The notes under the pieces: generated by a model
What the model saw: only the letters and a program-made list of their open reading frames with translations
Database searches by the model: none
What the model was told of the DNA's origin: nothing
Program-made: the position numbers and the translations under genes
Shown here: one piece after another, positions 29,043 to 38,812 of the stretch
Position numbering within the stretch: the first letter of the stretch is position 1
Layout: the number at the start of each line of letters is the position of its first letter
Assembly: GCF_009834875.1 (NCBI RefSeq)
Contig: NZ_WVHT01000001.1
Location: 62,001-126,000 of the forward strand
Direction of reading: 5' to 3'
Length of the DNA stretch: 64,000 nucleotides
DNA from: Hufsiella arboris
Lineage (GTDB): Bacteria > Bacteroidota > Bacteroidia > Sphingobacteriales > Sphingobacteriaceae

Positions 29043-30227
29043 TTAATTACCTAATCGTTTCAAGGCAATATAAGCCATCAAACCAGTCGACGTTTCCAGC
29101 GCCTTTTCATCAATATCGAATGTTGGAGTATGTACAGAAGAAGTGATGCCGCGTTCCTCGTTCCTGATACCAAGGCGATAAAAACATGCATCGGCAACCT
29201 GCGAGTAATAGGCAAAATCTTCGGCTGCCATCCATATATCCAGGTCTAATACGTTTTCTTCACCCAGATAATCTTCGGCAAAACCGCGAACCTGATTGGT
29301 AAGATTTTCTTCGTTAATTAAAAATGGATAACCATTCATGATGTTAAAGTCACAGCTTCCGCCCATGCTTTCGGCTATGCCTTCAGCCATTTTCTTCATC
29401 CGCTTATGCGCTTCTGCACGCCAGGTTTCGTCAAGCGTCCGGAATGTGCCTTCCATATAAACTTCATTCGGAATCACATTCGTCGCTCCGTTGGCAATTA
29501 CCTTTCCGAATGATAAAACTGACGGAAGTTTAGGATCAGCTATGCGGCTGACTATTTGTTGCAGGGCTACAATGATATGCGCTGTAATAACAACCGGATC
29601 AATATTTTGCTGAGGTTGCGCGCCGTGCCCACCTTTGCCTTTAACCGTTACATAAAGTTCATCTGTAGAAGCCATGTATTTACCTGCACGGAAGCCGACT
29701 TTTCCAGCATCAATAAGTGGCATTACATGTTGGCCGATTACGGCATTGGGCTTCGGATTTTCCAGCACGCCTTCCTTTATCATTAAGCTAGCACCTCCGG
29801 GTAATTTTTCCTCAGCGGGCTGAAAAAGTAACTTGACCGTTCCGCCAAACTGTGATTTCACCTTACTTAAAATTAAAGCGGCGCCGAGTAACGATGATGT
29901 ATGGACATCATGTCCGCATGCATGCATCACACCTTCATTTTTTGATTTGTAAGGAACATCATTTGCTTCGAGAATCGGCAACGCATCCATGTCGCCCCGC
30001 AAAGCGATAACAGAATCCGATGGCTTATCGCCTTTAATTATCGCCAGAATTCCCGTGTCAGCTTTCGCTTCGTAGGAGATTCCAAGCTTATCGAGTTCAG
30101 ATTTCACGAACTTTGAAGTTTCATATTCATGGAATGACAGCTCGGGATTTGCGTGCAAATGTCGGCGGATAGCAATAACTTCTTCCTGAATTTGAGAAGC
30201 CAGTTGCTTTACTTTTTCTTTAAGCAT
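29043..30227 (-). CDS. M20 family amidohydrolase (N-acyl-amino-acid or hippurate hydrolase type)
   Basis: The 394-residue enzyme is a metal-dependent M20 amidohydrolase. Metal-site motifs are HACGHDVHTSSLLGA, QPAEEKLPGGASLMIKEG and IWMAAEDFAYY, with RRHLHANPELSFHEYET near the N-terminus. Members remove acyl groups from amino acids or cleave hippurate-like compounds; the natural substrate here is not known. I use ATG at 30227; a TTG further out would add nine residues that do not fit the family. No signal peptide is present. Confidence 0.92.
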   Translation of the reverse strand: MLKEKVKQLASQIQEEVIAIRRHLHANPELSFHEYETSKFVKSELDKLGISYEAKADTGILAIIKGDKPSDSVIALRGDMDALPILEANDVPYKSKNEGVMHACGHDVHTSSLLGAALILSKVKSQFGGTVKLLFQPAEEKLPGGASLMIKEGVLENPKPNAVIGQHVMPLIDAGKVGFRAGKYMASTDELYVTVKGKGGHGAQPQQNIDPVVITAHIIVALQQIVSRIADPKLPSVLSFGKVIANGATNVIPNEVYMEGTFRTLDETWRAEAHKRMKKMAEGIAESMGGSCDFNIMNGYPFLINEENLTNQVRGFAEDYLGEENVLDLDIWMAAEDFAYYSQVADACFYRLGIRNEERGITSSVHTPTFDIDEKALETSTGLMAYIALKRLGN

Positions 30228-30284
30228 AATGTTCGGAACAAAAATCGCTGCCAATCTACGGATAATGAGCCGGAGGCGAAGCGA

Positions 30285-30662
30285 TTAATTGATGTGTTTT
30301 TGAATAAGCTCGATCAGTTGATCTATCTCAAAAGGTTTTGACAAATAAGCGTCTACGCCAACTTCCTGAGCGATCTGCTCTATATCGCGATTAGCGGAGA
30401 CGATGAGAATAGGAATGTTTTTAGTTTGCTCCTGGCTTTTTAGATGGCGGCAAATCTCGCGGCCATCTTTTCCAAGCATCCAGATGTCGATCATGTACAA
30501 ATCTGGCAATGCCCCGGAAGTGCTCAATAAGGTTTCACCCGTTGATGTTTCCACTTCATAACCGGCATCTTCCAGAATAATAGACACAACTTCCAGTATT
30601 GCCGGATCATCGTCAGCAACAAGGATCTTTTTGCCCTTAATTTTCACTTCCTGTATACTCAT
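30285..30662 (-). CDS. single-domain response regulator (CheY-like receiver)
   Basis: The 125-residue protein is one receiver domain: acidic triad DDD at 17-19, phosphoacceptor Asp59 (YMIDIW), Ser89 (VSAN) and Lys109 in SKPF. There is no output domain, so it must work through a partner, as CheY or Spo0F-like proteins do. No histidine kinase is in the window. The start is ATG at 30662. It follows secA on the same strand after about 100 bases and precedes the M20 gene. Confidence 0.9.
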   Translation of the reverse strand: MSIQEVKIKGKKILVADDDPAILEVVSIILEDAGYEVETSTGETLLSTSGALPDLYMIDIWMLGKDGREICRHLKSQEQTKNIPILIVSANRDIEQIAQEVGVDAYLSKPFEIDQLIELIQKHIN

Positions 30663-30765
30663 CAATTGCCTAAGCAATATTGCTTTCTATTAACTTATAG
30701 GATAAAGCAGTTATATCAAATATGAGAAAAAATTATGTCAAAAACAATGTAACTTGTTTGATATG

Positions 30766-33700
30766 TTAAACTAAGCCAACTCCATGGCAATTTTTATACT
30801 TCTTACCACTTCCACACGGGCAAGGGTCGTTTCTTCCGATTTTGTTCTCAACCCGTACAGGCTGCGTCTTTTGAATTTCACGTGTATCTTCAACAGGAGC
30901 TCCATTAGTAGCATGTGCAAGCTCTGGTTTTGAAACCTTCAACTTACTAAGATCCTGCTGTGGTTGAGGTTTGGCTTCACGCACTTCTTCTGCTTGTTGA
31001 TTTGGAATTCCGCCTTTAAACAGAAAGCTTACAACGTCTTTATTCACCGTTGCCAGCATTTGTTTAAACAATTCAAACGCCTCAATCTTGTAAACGATAA
31101 GCGGATCTTTTTGCTCGTAAACGGCGTTTTGAACTGACTGTTTCAATTCATCCATTTCGCGCAAATGCTCTTTCCAGGCTTCGTCGATCAGCGCAAGTAT
31201 CACTGTCTTTTCGAAAGTCTTAAATACTTCGCGACCCTCTGTTTCTACAGCTTTTTTAAGATTTGCAGCAACCTGGATGCCGCGAATGCCGTCTGTAAAC
31301 GGTACAACGATCTGTTCGATATATTCGCCGCGTTCGTGCAGCACATCTTTCAGCACTGGCAACGTTTGACGGGCAATAGCTTCGGATTTACGATGGTAAA
31401 ATTCTGTAACCTCGTGAAATAGCTTGTCGGTAAGTTTAACGACTGATGAGCTGTTAAACTCGTCTTCTGCTATTTCCGGATCAACCGAGAACAACCTGAT
31501 TACTTCTAACTGGAAGCCTTCGAAGTTCGCTTCTGTTTTATACTCAGTTACAACGTCTTCAACAACATCGAAAATTGTGTTGTTCAAATCAACGTCGAGG
31601 CGCTCTCCGAATAAAGCATTCTTACGTTTCGCGTAAATCACCGTACGCTGAGAGTTCATTACGTCATCATATTCGAGCAAACGCTTACGAATACCAAAGT
31701 TATTTTCCTCAACTTTCTTCTGTGCACGTTCAATCGATTTCGTGATCATCGAGTGCTGAATTACTTCACCCTCCTCGATGCCCATGCGAACCATAATATT
31801 GGCGATACGTTCAGATCCGAACAAGCGCATCAGATCATCTTCAAGCGACACAAAGAACTGGGAAGAACCCGGATCTCCCTGCCGTCCGGCACGTCCGCGC
31901 AACTGGCGGTCAACACGCCGCGATTCATGTCTTTCTGTACCAACGATTGCCAAACCTCCGGCTTCTTTTACTCCGGCACCCAGCTTAATGTCAGTACCCC
32001 GACCAGCCATGTTTGTGGCGATCGTTACTGTTCCTGACTGACCTGCTTCCGCAACAATATCTGCTTCCTTCTGGTGAAGTTTAGCATTTAAAACGTTATG
32101 CTTGATTCCGCGAAGCTTAAGCATACGGCTCAATAATTCGGATATTTCAACTGAAGTTGTACCAACCAGAACCGGGCGTCCGGCTTGGGTGAGCTTAACG
32201 ATTTCATCAGCAACAGCATTATATTTTTCGCGCATGGTTCTGTAAACCATGTCTTCCATATCCTTACGCTGTGTCTGAACGTTGGTTGGAATTTCAACAA
32301 CGTCAAGTTTATATATTTCCCAAAGTTCACCGGCTTCGGTAGTCGCCGTACCGGTCATACCGGCAAGCTTATGATACATTCTGAAATAGTTCTGAAGCGT
32401 GATAGTCGCATAAGTTTGAGTTGCATCCTCAACTTTTACATTCTCCTTCGCTTCGATCGCCTGGTGCAAACCATCCGAATAACGGCGGCCTTCCATGATA
32501 CGGCCGGTTTGCTCATCTACGATCTTTACTTTTCCTTCGTCGATAATGTATTCAACGTCCTTTTCAAAAAGCGTGTAAGCTTTAAGCAACTGGTTTACCG
32601 AATGGATACGCTCAGATTTAATTGAAAAATCACGCATTAATTCGTCTTTCTTCGCAATCTTTTCATCAGTGCTTAACGAAGATTTTTCTAATTCAGCGAT
32701 TTCAGTACCAACGTCGGGCATTACAAAGAAATGAGGATCTTCTCCAGACGCAGTGATCAGCTCAATACCTTTTTCTGTAAGCTCAACCTGGTTATTTTTT
32801 TCGTCGATAACAAAGAATAGCTCTTCATCAACTTTTGGCATTTCCTTGCTTTGATCCTGCATATAGTAATTCTCATTTTTCGTAAGAATTTGCTTTACGC
32901 CAGTTTCACTTAGGAATTTTATTAAGGCTTTATTTTTTGGCAAACCACGGTGTGCTCTTAATAAAGCCAGACCGCCTTCGTTAGGGCCGGATTTACCGTC
33001 GTTAATTTGCTTCTTTGCTTCATTTAGAACTCCGGTTATGAAATTCTTCTGCGCAGTTACCAATCGTTCGATGCGCGGCTTAAGCTCATAAAATTCGTGT
33101 TCGTCTCCTTTTGGAATCGGACCAGAAATAATCAGCGGCGTACGTGCGTCGTCAACCAACACTGAGTCAACCTCATCCACCATTGCGAAATGCAATTTAC
33201 GCTGCACCAGGTGCTCAGGCGACTGAGTCATATTGTCACGCAGGTAGTCAAATCCGAACTCGTTGTTTGTTCCAAATGTAATATCTGCCAGATAAGCTTT
33301 ACGACGAGCCTCTGAATTCGGCTCATGTTTATCGATACAATCAACGCTTAATCCATGGAATTCGAACAACGGGCCATTCCACTCCGAGTCACGACGTGCA
33401 AGATAGTCGTTCACCGTTACGATATGGACACCCTGGCCGGAAAGTGCATTTAAATATGCAGGAAGTGTACCCACTAAAGTTTTACCCTCACCGGTTGCCA
33501 TTTCGGAAATTTTACCCTGGTGTAAAACCGCACCACCGATTAACTGAACATCGTAATGAACCATGTTCCAGGTAACTTCTGTACCGGCGGCAAGCCATGT
33601 ATTATGGTGAATAGCCTTATCGCCGTTGATAATAACGTTTGGCTTTCTTGCCGCAAGTTCACGGTCAAATGAAGAAGCTGTAACTTCAATCGCTTTATTT

Positions 33701-34068
33701 TCACTGAAACGACGGGCCGTTTCTTTCACCACCGCAAACGCTTCGGGTAAAATGGCCAATAAAACCGTTTCAAGTTCTTTATCGCGATCTTTTCCTAATT
33801 TATCTATCTGATCGTAAAGCTCAGTTTTTTCGTGGATATCCATATCCGGCGTTTCAGCCTTTGATTTCAAGTCTGAAATTTCCGAATCGATTTCAGCAAG
33901 CGCTTCTTTAATCCTCGTTTTAAAATCTATGGTTTTTGCGCGAAGTTCATCATGAGATAATGATGATAACTTGGCATACTCTTCTTTCGTTTTTTCAACC
34001 AGCGGCTGAATTATTTTTATATCTCGTTCCGACTTACTTCCGAATAATTTACTTAAAAAACCTAACAT
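30766..34068 (-). CDS. secA: preprotein translocase ATPase SecA (long Bacteroidota form)
   Basis: SecA (1100 residues) drives export of unfolded proteins through SecYEG. Visible features are Walker A GEGKTL (near 190), the Walker B-like region [34 protein letters not shown], and a zinc-binding tail [14 protein letters not shown] at the C-terminus that docks SecB or the ribosome. The protein is about 200 residues longer than the E. coli enzyme; much of the extra length lies in the preprotein cross-linking region (about 330-480). It has a promoter about 80 bases upstream. Confidence 0.97.
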   Translation of the reverse strand: MLGFLSKLFGSKSERDIKIIQPLVEKTKEEYAKLSSLSHDELRAKTIDFKTRIKEALAEIDSEISDLKSKAETPDMDIHEKTELYDQIDKLGKDRDKELETVLLAILPEAFAVVKETARRFSENKAIEVTASSFDRELAARKPNVIINGDKAIHHNTWLAAGTEVTWNMVHYDVQLIGGAVLHQGKISEMATGEGKTLVGTLPAYLNALSGQGVHIVTVNDYLARRDSEWNGPLFEFHGLSVDCIDKHEPNSEARRKAYLADITFGTNNEFGFDYLRDNMTQSPEHLVQRKLHFAMVDEVDSVLVDDARTPLIISGPIPKGDEHEFYELKPRIERLVTAQKNFITGVLNEAKKQINDGKSGPNEGGLALLRAHRGLPKNKALIKFLSETGVKQILTKNENYYMQDQSKEMPKVDEELFFVIDEKNNQVELTEKGIELITASGEDPHFFVMPDVGTEIAELEKSSLSTDEKIAKKDELMRDFSIKSERIHSVNQLLKAYTLFEKDVEYIIDEGKVKIVDEQTGRIMEGRRYSDGLHQAIEAKENVKVEDATQTYATITLQNYFRMYHKLAGMTGTATTEAGELWEIYKLDVVEIPTNVQTQRKDMEDMVYRTMREKYNAVADEIVKLTQAGRPVLVGTTSVEISELLSRMLKLRGIKHNVLNAKLHQKEADIVAEAGQSGTVTIATNMAGRGTDIKLGAGVKEAGGLAIVGTERHESRRVDRQLRGRAGRQGDPGSSQFFVSLEDDLMRLFGSERIANIMVRMGIEEGEVIQHSMITKSIERAQKKVEENNFGIRKRLLEYDDVMNSQRTVIYAKRKNALFGERLDVDLNNTIFDVVEDVVTEYKTEANFEGFQLEVIRLFSVDPEIAEDEFNSSSVVKLTDKLFHEVTEFYHRKSEAIARQTLPVLKDVLHERGEYIEQIVVPFTDGIRGIQVAANLKKAVETEGREVFKTFEKTVILALIDEAWKEHLREMDELKQSVQNAVYEQKDPLIVYKIEAFELFKQMLATVNKDVVSFLFKGGIPNQQAEEVREAKPQPQQDLSKLKVSKPELAHATNGAPVEDTREIQKTQPVRVENKIGRNDPCPCGSGKKYKNCHGVGLV

Positions 34069-34150
34069 GTTAATTGGTTAAAATAAAACCCTACTTACTC
34101 AACAATTAAGCCATGGGAATACCATAAGCCAAATTGACACAAACGCGGCG

Positions 34151-34184
34151 CAAAGCTAAGAAAAATTATAAGGACTTATTACAA
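34151..34184 (-). promoter_or_regulatory. secA promoter
   Basis: TTG at 34184-34182, a 23-base spacer and TAGCTTTG at 34158-34151 match TTG/TAnnTTTG. The predicted leader is about 78 bases. Confidence 0.6.
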
Positions 34185-34233
34185 GAACACCTCTAGCGAG
34201 GGACCTGACTGAACAAAATGTCATTAAATAAAG

Positions 34234-34262
34234 AAGCCGGCTTAATAGCCGGCTTACTAATC
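34234..34262 (-). terminator. Terminator downstream of the secreted unknown gene at 34.3 kb
   Basis: AAGCCGGCT (34234-34242), a 4-base loop and AGCCGGCTT (34247-34255), followed on the minus strand by CTTTATTTA. It closes the gene ending at 34277. Confidence 0.8.
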
Positions 34263-34276
34263 GATAAGTTATTAAC

Positions 34277-34906
34277 TTATTTTGAATAGGGAAAATTACG
34301 AGAGACTTTTCTCATCATGTGCTCAACTAAATCATCAGATGATGTGGTAATATTATCGTCCAGTGTTTTGAAGAATCTCCAAAGCAGGTCTCCGGTAGCA
34401 CCATCATTTAATGTAAGAGTAAGTGTGCCCGTTCCTGTTTTGCCTCCAAAACCTCCCATAATAATAGTGGAAGCGATTGCGCCAGCTTCTGATTTCGTTT
34501 GTTCGACCTCATACTTTCCTCCGAGAACAGCGTCTACTCCAAGTATTTTAGCAAGCTCGTCTTTAGTCATCTCATCTAACTTATCTACTATCCCTGCCTT
34601 TTTTAACAAAATGTTTGTCTTATCTACATCTTGTATTTGCACACGATAGTCATCTCTTTTTCTCAACAAAAAAGTATAGAGGCTGGATTGTATTGATTTA
34701 GACAAAGTTTTTTCCTGATCCCGGTTAGCCTCAGCACTGAAGTTTTTAGGTTGCTTTTTGTAAGTAATCTTGGCATCGAAAGGAATGATTGCTACTAATT
34801 TTTGTTTAGAAACTGCTTCTTTTAAATTTGGACTTTCAAAGGTTTGCTTTTGAGCTTTTGCATAAAATGAAAACAATACAAAAGATAATAATAGAAATTT
34901 TTTCAT
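34277..34906 (-). CDS. secreted protein of unknown function (CsgG/GNA1162-like flavour)
   Basis: The 209-residue protein starts with a signal peptide (MKKFLLLSFVLFSFYAKA). KLVAIIPFDAKITYK, DVDKTNILLKKAGI and ELAKILGVDAVLGGKYEV recall the small periplasmic domains of CsgG- and GNA1162-like lipoproteins that report or build envelope structures, but this is a loose resemblance and not an assignment. A glycine-rich stretch (IMGGFGGKTGTGTLTLTL) follows. It has its own terminator, so it is likely a single-gene transcript. Confidence 0.65.
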   Translation of the reverse strand: MKKFLLLSFVLFSFYAKAQKQTFESPNLKEAVSKQKLVAIIPFDAKITYKKQPKNFSAEANRDQEKTLSKSIQSSLYTFLLRKRDDYRVQIQDVDKTNILLKKAGIVDKLDEMTKDELAKILGVDAVLGGKYEVEQTKSEAGAIASTIIMGGFGGKTGTGTLTLTLNDGATGDLLWRFFKTLDDNITTSSDDLVEHMMRKVSRNFPYSK

Positions 34907-35008
34907 TGTGTTGTGATATGGTTTAAGCGGCTAAACTAAATAAATCTATAAAACAAAAAAATACCTTTTAAAGATTATCTCATTTCATGCCACATCTTCT
35001 GAATGTTC

Positions 35009-35016
35009 TATCTTTG
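35009..35016 (+). promoter_or_regulatory. -7 box directly before purD
   Basis: TATCTTTG ends four bases before the ATG at 35021. No clear TTG is found at -33, so the promoter is partial, but the position would give a nearly leaderless purD mRNA. Confidence 0.5.
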
Positions 35017-35020
35017 CCTC

Positions 35021-36295
35021 ATGAATATCCTGTTACTTGGTTCGGGCGGGCGTGAAAGCGCATTCGCGTGGAAACTATCCCAAAGTGAAAAATGCTCGCA
35101 ATTGTTTATCGCACCGGGCAATGCCGGTACATCTGCGTTTGGCAAGAATGTAAATATAAAAGCTACCGACTTCGCAGCTATAAAAACATTTGCGCTTAAT
35201 AACGATATCAACCTGATTTTGGTAGGTCCTGAAGAACCCCTTGTAAGAGGTATTCACGACTTCTTTCTTGAGGATGAAGAAATACAACACATACCGGTAA
35301 TAGGGCCACAAAAACTTGGCGCCACGCTCGAAGGAAGCAAAGATTTTTCGAAAGAATTTATGCTGCGCCATCAAATACCGACGGCCTCTTACAAATCATT
35401 TACCAGGGGAACTCTTAGCCAGGGAATTGAATATTTGGAAAATCATTCCTTACCTGTTGTATTAAAAGCCGACGGCCTGGCCGCTGGCAAAGGCGTATTA
35501 ATTTGCCAAAGTCTTGACGAAGCGCAAACGGAATTAAAAGCAATGCTTGAAGATTCTAAATTTGGCGAAGCCAGCAATACTGTTGTCATTGAGCAGTTCC
35601 TAAAAGGAATTGAGCTTTCTGTTTTTGTGCTGACAGATGGAAAATCCTATAAAATTTTACCTGAAGCAAAAGACTACAAACGCATCGGCGAAGGCGATAC
35701 CGGGCTAAATACTGGTGGAATGGGCTCTATTTCACCTGTTCCTTTCGCGGATGAAGCTTTCATGAAAAAGGTAGAAGAACGGATTGTTATACCCACGATA
35801 AACGGTTTAAAAAAGGATGAAATTCCTTATAAAGGTTTCATTTTTATCGGGCTGATGAATGATGCCGGCGAGCCGCATGTTATCGAGTATAACGTCCGCA
35901 TGGGCGACCCGGAGACCGAGAGCGTTATGCCTCGTATTGAATCCGATTTTGTTGAGCTGCTCGAAGCAGTCGCCAACGAAACATTGGATCAGCTCGAATT
36001 GAAAATATCAGACAAAACTGCAGCCACCATTATGCTGGTAGCAGGTGGATACCCCGGCGAGTATTTGAAGGGCAAAACCATAACAGGCCTGGAAAATGTT
36101 CATGAATCGTTTTTATTTCATGCCGGAACGGAATCCGAAAACGGAATCGTTAAAACAGCCGGCGGAAGAGTACTAGCGGTGACATCTTTACAGGATACCA
36201 TGTTTAATGCTGTCCAGCAGGCTGTCGCCGATGCCGGCAGAATCTATTTCGACGCCCGATACTTTAGAAATGATATCGGATTTGATTTACTGTAA
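35021..36295 (+). CDS. purD: phosphoribosylamine-glycine ligase
   Basis: PurD (424 residues) joins phosphoribosylamine to glycine with ATP, the second step of purine synthesis. ATP-grasp features are visible: NILLLGSGGRESAFAWKL at the N-terminus, KADGLAAGKGV near residue 150, GDPETESVMPRI near 300 with the metal-binding Glu, and VRMGDPE. The reading frame extends six codons further upstream, but ATG at 35021 fits the family start. No other pur gene is nearby. A strong bidirectional terminator follows. Confidence 0.97.
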   Translation: MNILLLGSGGRESAFAWKLSQSEKCSQLFIAPGNAGTSAFGKNVNIKATDFAAIKTFALNNDINLILVGPEEPLVRGIHDFFLEDEEIQHIPVIGPQKLGATLEGSKDFSKEFMLRHQIPTASYKSFTRGTLSQGIEYLENHSLPVVLKADGLAAGKGVLICQSLDEAQTELKAMLEDSKFGEASNTVVIEQFLKGIELSVFVLTDGKSYKILPEAKDYKRIGEGDTGLNTGGMGSISPVPFADEAFMKKVEERIVIPTINGLKKDEIPYKGFIFIGLMNDAGEPHVIEYNVRMGDPETESVMPRIESDFVELLEAVANETLDQLELKISDKTAATIMLVAGGYPGEYLKGKTITGLENVHESFLFHAGTESENGIVKTAGGRVLAVTSLQDTMFNAVQQAVADAGRIYFDARYFRNDIGFDLL

Positions 36296-36301
36296 CTCTT
36301 A

Positions 36302-36338
36302 AACAAGAAAAGCCGGCTATCCACCGGCTTTTCTTGTT
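36302..36338. terminator. Bidirectional terminator between purD and the TlpA-like gene
   Basis: A perfect 15-base stem (36302-36316 with 36324-36338) around a 7-base loop. The outer ends are A- and T-rich, so it would stop transcription from either side. Confidence 0.85.
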
Positions 36339-36353
36339 AGCAATATTATCTTT

Positions 36354-37502
36354 CTACATATTCTTTGTCACCTCTTCCAGCTTGGCCTCCAATTCCTCGC
36401 CGCGAAGGTTTTTTCCAATTATCTTACCTGCTGGATCGATAAGGTAATTCTGAGGAATTGAACGGACCCCATACATTACCGCTACTTCATTATTCCAGAA
36501 TTTCAGGTCTGATACCTGAGTCCAGGCGAGGCCATCATCTTTAATGGCTTTCAGCCAGGCTTCTTTGCCGTTCGGCCTGTCAAGCGATATACCCAGAACA
36601 GTGAAATTTTTGTCCTTAAATCGGTTATAAGCTTTCACCACGTTAGGATTTTCCTGTCGGCAAGGTCCGCACCAGGATGCCCAAAAATCGACCAGAACAT
36701 ATTTGCCTTTGAAATCTGAAAGTTTTACAGGCTTTCCATTACTATCGTTCTGAGTAAAATCCATTGCTACCGCTCCTACTCCTGTTTTTGCTTCAGCGTC
36801 AATTAACGTTGCAAACTGCTTACCTAAATCCGTTGACTTAAGATCGGCGGACAAGCTTTTAAATAACGGACCAATTTCGGCAACATCTGGCTGGCCGCCG
36901 GCAATACTAGCTAAGGCAACAAGGCTTACATAGCTAGACGGATTTTTTTGAATAAACGCTTTTGACGATGCCTTTAGCTGATCGACCGCTTCATTATAAC
37001 GCTTTTCCAGTTTATCAGAAAATTCTTTCGACTGCTTTTGCTCCGGAGTCGCACTCATATACTCCTGGTTAATCGCCTGGATTTTAGCAGTTGCAGGCTT
37101 TAACAAAGCCTGGTATTGCTGCCCGTCTTCGTTAACTTTAGTACCTGAAATTTTTGCGTTCAACAATGAATCAGCCGATGTTACAGACGTGGTACCATTA
37201 GCAAGATATACTGAAAGCACGTCTTGCTTAGCTTTTCTATCCAGATTAGCTATACCGACACCTTTATAATCGACCACTAAAGCAGCCTGAGTAATATTTT
37301 GAACAGTTCCCTTAAACTCAAAAGACCCATCTTTTAATAATGCCGAATCAACTTGGCGTTCGCCACTTTCGCTATAGGTCAGAAAAAGCTTCGACGGAGA
37401 ATTTAGCTTTCCGACCTTACCCTTAAGAACGTAGTTCTGCTGGGCCAGCAAAACAGATGGAACGAGCACTAAGGCAGGAACTAATACTTTGAAAACATTC
37501 AT
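36354..37502 (-). CDS. TlpA-like thiol:disulfide oxidoreductase with N-terminal DUF4369
   Basis: The 382-residue exported protein has a signal peptide (to about 20), a DUF4369 beta-rich N-terminal domain (about 22-120), a helical linker and a C-terminal thioredoxin domain with WASWCGPC (Cys278, Cys281), then SIPQNYLID as the cis-proline region. Such proteins reduce disulphides in the Bacteroidota periplasm. ATG at 37502 is used; a GTG two codons earlier is less likely. It follows the arginase-family gene by 24 bases on the same strand and they probably share a transcript. Confidence 0.9.
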   Translation of the reverse strand: MNVFKVLVPALVLVPSVLLAQQNYVLKGKVGKLNSPSKLFLTYSESGERQVDSALLKDGSFEFKGTVQNITQAALVVDYKGVGIANLDRKAKQDVLSVYLANGTTSVTSADSLLNAKISGTKVNEDGQQYQALLKPATAKIQAINQEYMSATPEQKQSKEFSDKLEKRYNEAVDQLKASSKAFIQKNPSSYVSLVALASIAGGQPDVAEIGPLFKSLSADLKSTDLGKQFATLIDAEAKTGVGAVAMDFTQNDSNGKPVKLSDFKGKYVLVDFWASWCGPCRQENPNVVKAYNRFKDKNFTVLGISLDRPNGKEAWLKAIKDDGLAWTQVSDLKFWNNEVAVMYGVRSIPQNYLIDPAGKIIGKNLRGEELEAKLEEVTKNM

Positions 37503-37526
37503 AAACACATTGAAATTTACACGAAG

Positions 37527-38708
37527 TTACACTAATTTTTGATACGTACGCCACCACAAATCCGGCATCTCACCTGACACGGCGACCTGATAATCTTCAT
37601 ATTGGCAGGGCACCAAATGGAATCGCTCGTTTTTTGACACACCCACCGGGTAAGGTACCTGCATCCACCATCGATCCGATTTTTTGCTCTTTACAAACAC
37701 CAGTTCATGCTGGTTATTTTTTAGTGATGTTTTATAAATAAGATACTGCGACTTAGGCTGCAGCGGAAAGTCTTTCTTCCTATTATAGTAACCGTCTGTC
37801 AGGTACCAAAGCATTTGTGCGAGCAATGTCGCCGTTTGCCCGTTTTGATCAAATGCCGGATTAAATTCATAGAGGCCAATAGAGGACAATTTATCGCTCA
37901 TGCCGGCATAACGCATTATTTGACAGGCTTCTTCGCCATAAAAACCATTCGGTGTCGCATTGCCGTTCGCACAAGCATCCGAAGAACGGATGGCCGATAT
38001 ATCGAAACTGATCAGGTTGGCATTTCGGATGATTGGCTCCGCAATGTGAACTTTTCCGCTAAAATCCCCAAGCCTGTGAACGTCAAAATACAACTTCTCC
38101 ATTACCCGGAGGCTGTCCTGGTTAACGAAATAAGTTTGATAACCGATATTACTGTAATTAAACAAGTAGTTAGGCTGATGCAGAAATATTTTATTCAGGT
38201 AATTTCCAGATGTCGCCTCAATTGAGTCTTCATCGGTTTCATCGAGATCAAAATGCGAATCAATAACTACCAGGTCGACTTTCTGCTCCAGCTTTTCATA
38301 TGCCAGGTATTGCGCATAGGTGATATCCTGGCCTCCACCTAAAATGACGGGCATGATATTTTTTCTTACTAGGTCTGAAACCACAAGTTTCACAGCCGCA
38401 TACGTATCCGACACCTTTTCGCCGGCTTTTATATTTCCGAGGTCTGCAATTTTTACCTGGTAAGGCCCGGAATACAATGAATAGAATTTTTCACGGATAT
38501 AATCAGGACTCAGTGCACAACCCTGGTTATTTTGAGCATGCCGGTCGTCGAGTATTCCTATTAACGCTATGTCCGGTGTCTGACCTTCGATATCCGGAAA
38601 ACTGGCACTATGTATATCAATTAAATTACCTAACTGGCTTGAATAAAAGCCTGCTTTGGGAGTTAGTTTATCCAGATTAACCGGACTAAAGAAATCTGCT
38701 AACGACAT
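37527..38708 (-). CDS. arginase/formimidoylglutamase-family protein with altered metal site
   Basis: The 393-residue protein has the ureohydrolase fold: GGGQDITYAQY (124-134), VVIDSHFDLDE (147-157) and SFDISAIRSSDA (234-245). Active arginases bind two manganese ions through His in GGGHD, Asp-x-His-x-Asp, and Asp-x-Asp. Here D150, H152 and D154 are kept, but the His is Gln127 and the second Asp of the last motif is Ser238. Two of six ligands are therefore lost or changed. It could be a pseudoenzyme, use one metal, or act on another substrate. Relatives with the same changes occur in Bacteroidota and are called formimidoylglutamase; the activity is untested here. Confidence 0.8.
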   Translation of the reverse strand: MSLADFFSPVNLDKLTPKAGFYSSQLGNLIDIHSASFPDIEGQTPDIALIGILDDRHAQNNQGCALSPDYIREKFYSLYSGPYQVKIADLGNIKAGEKVSDTYAAVKLVVSDLVRKNIMPVILGGGQDITYAQYLAYEKLEQKVDLVVIDSHFDLDETDEDSIEATSGNYLNKIFLHQPNYLFNYSNIGYQTYFVNQDSLRVMEKLYFDVHRLGDFSGKVHIAEPIIRNANLISFDISAIRSSDACANGNATPNGFYGEEACQIMRYAGMSDKLSSIGLYEFNPAFDQNGQTATLLAQMLWYLTDGYYNRKKDFPLQPKSQYLIYKTSLKNNQHELVFVKSKKSDRWWMQVPYPVGVSKNERFHLVPCQYEDYQVAVSGEMPDLWWRTYQKLV

Positions 38709-38758
38709 GTATTTGTTTTAATTTGCCGGCAACATTTCACCCTCCGGCAAGCTCATCT

Positions 38759-38794
38759 TTTGCACCAAATATCCACTTTAAAAATTTACTTTTG
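38759..38794 (+). promoter_or_regulatory. promoter of the SDR-serB-type operon
   Basis: TTTG at 38759-38762, a 24-base spacer and TACTTTTG at 38787-38794. The -7 box fits exactly, the spacer is slightly long. The leader to the ATG at 38813 would be about 15 bases. Confidence 0.5.
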
Positions 38795-38812
38795 AAAGCA
38801 TTTTAAAATTCC

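Noticed and set aside
30713-30764. ATATCAAA...TTTGATAT repeat just downstream of secA
   Set aside because: The loop is 36 bases and both arms are AT-rich; it is too weak to call a terminator.
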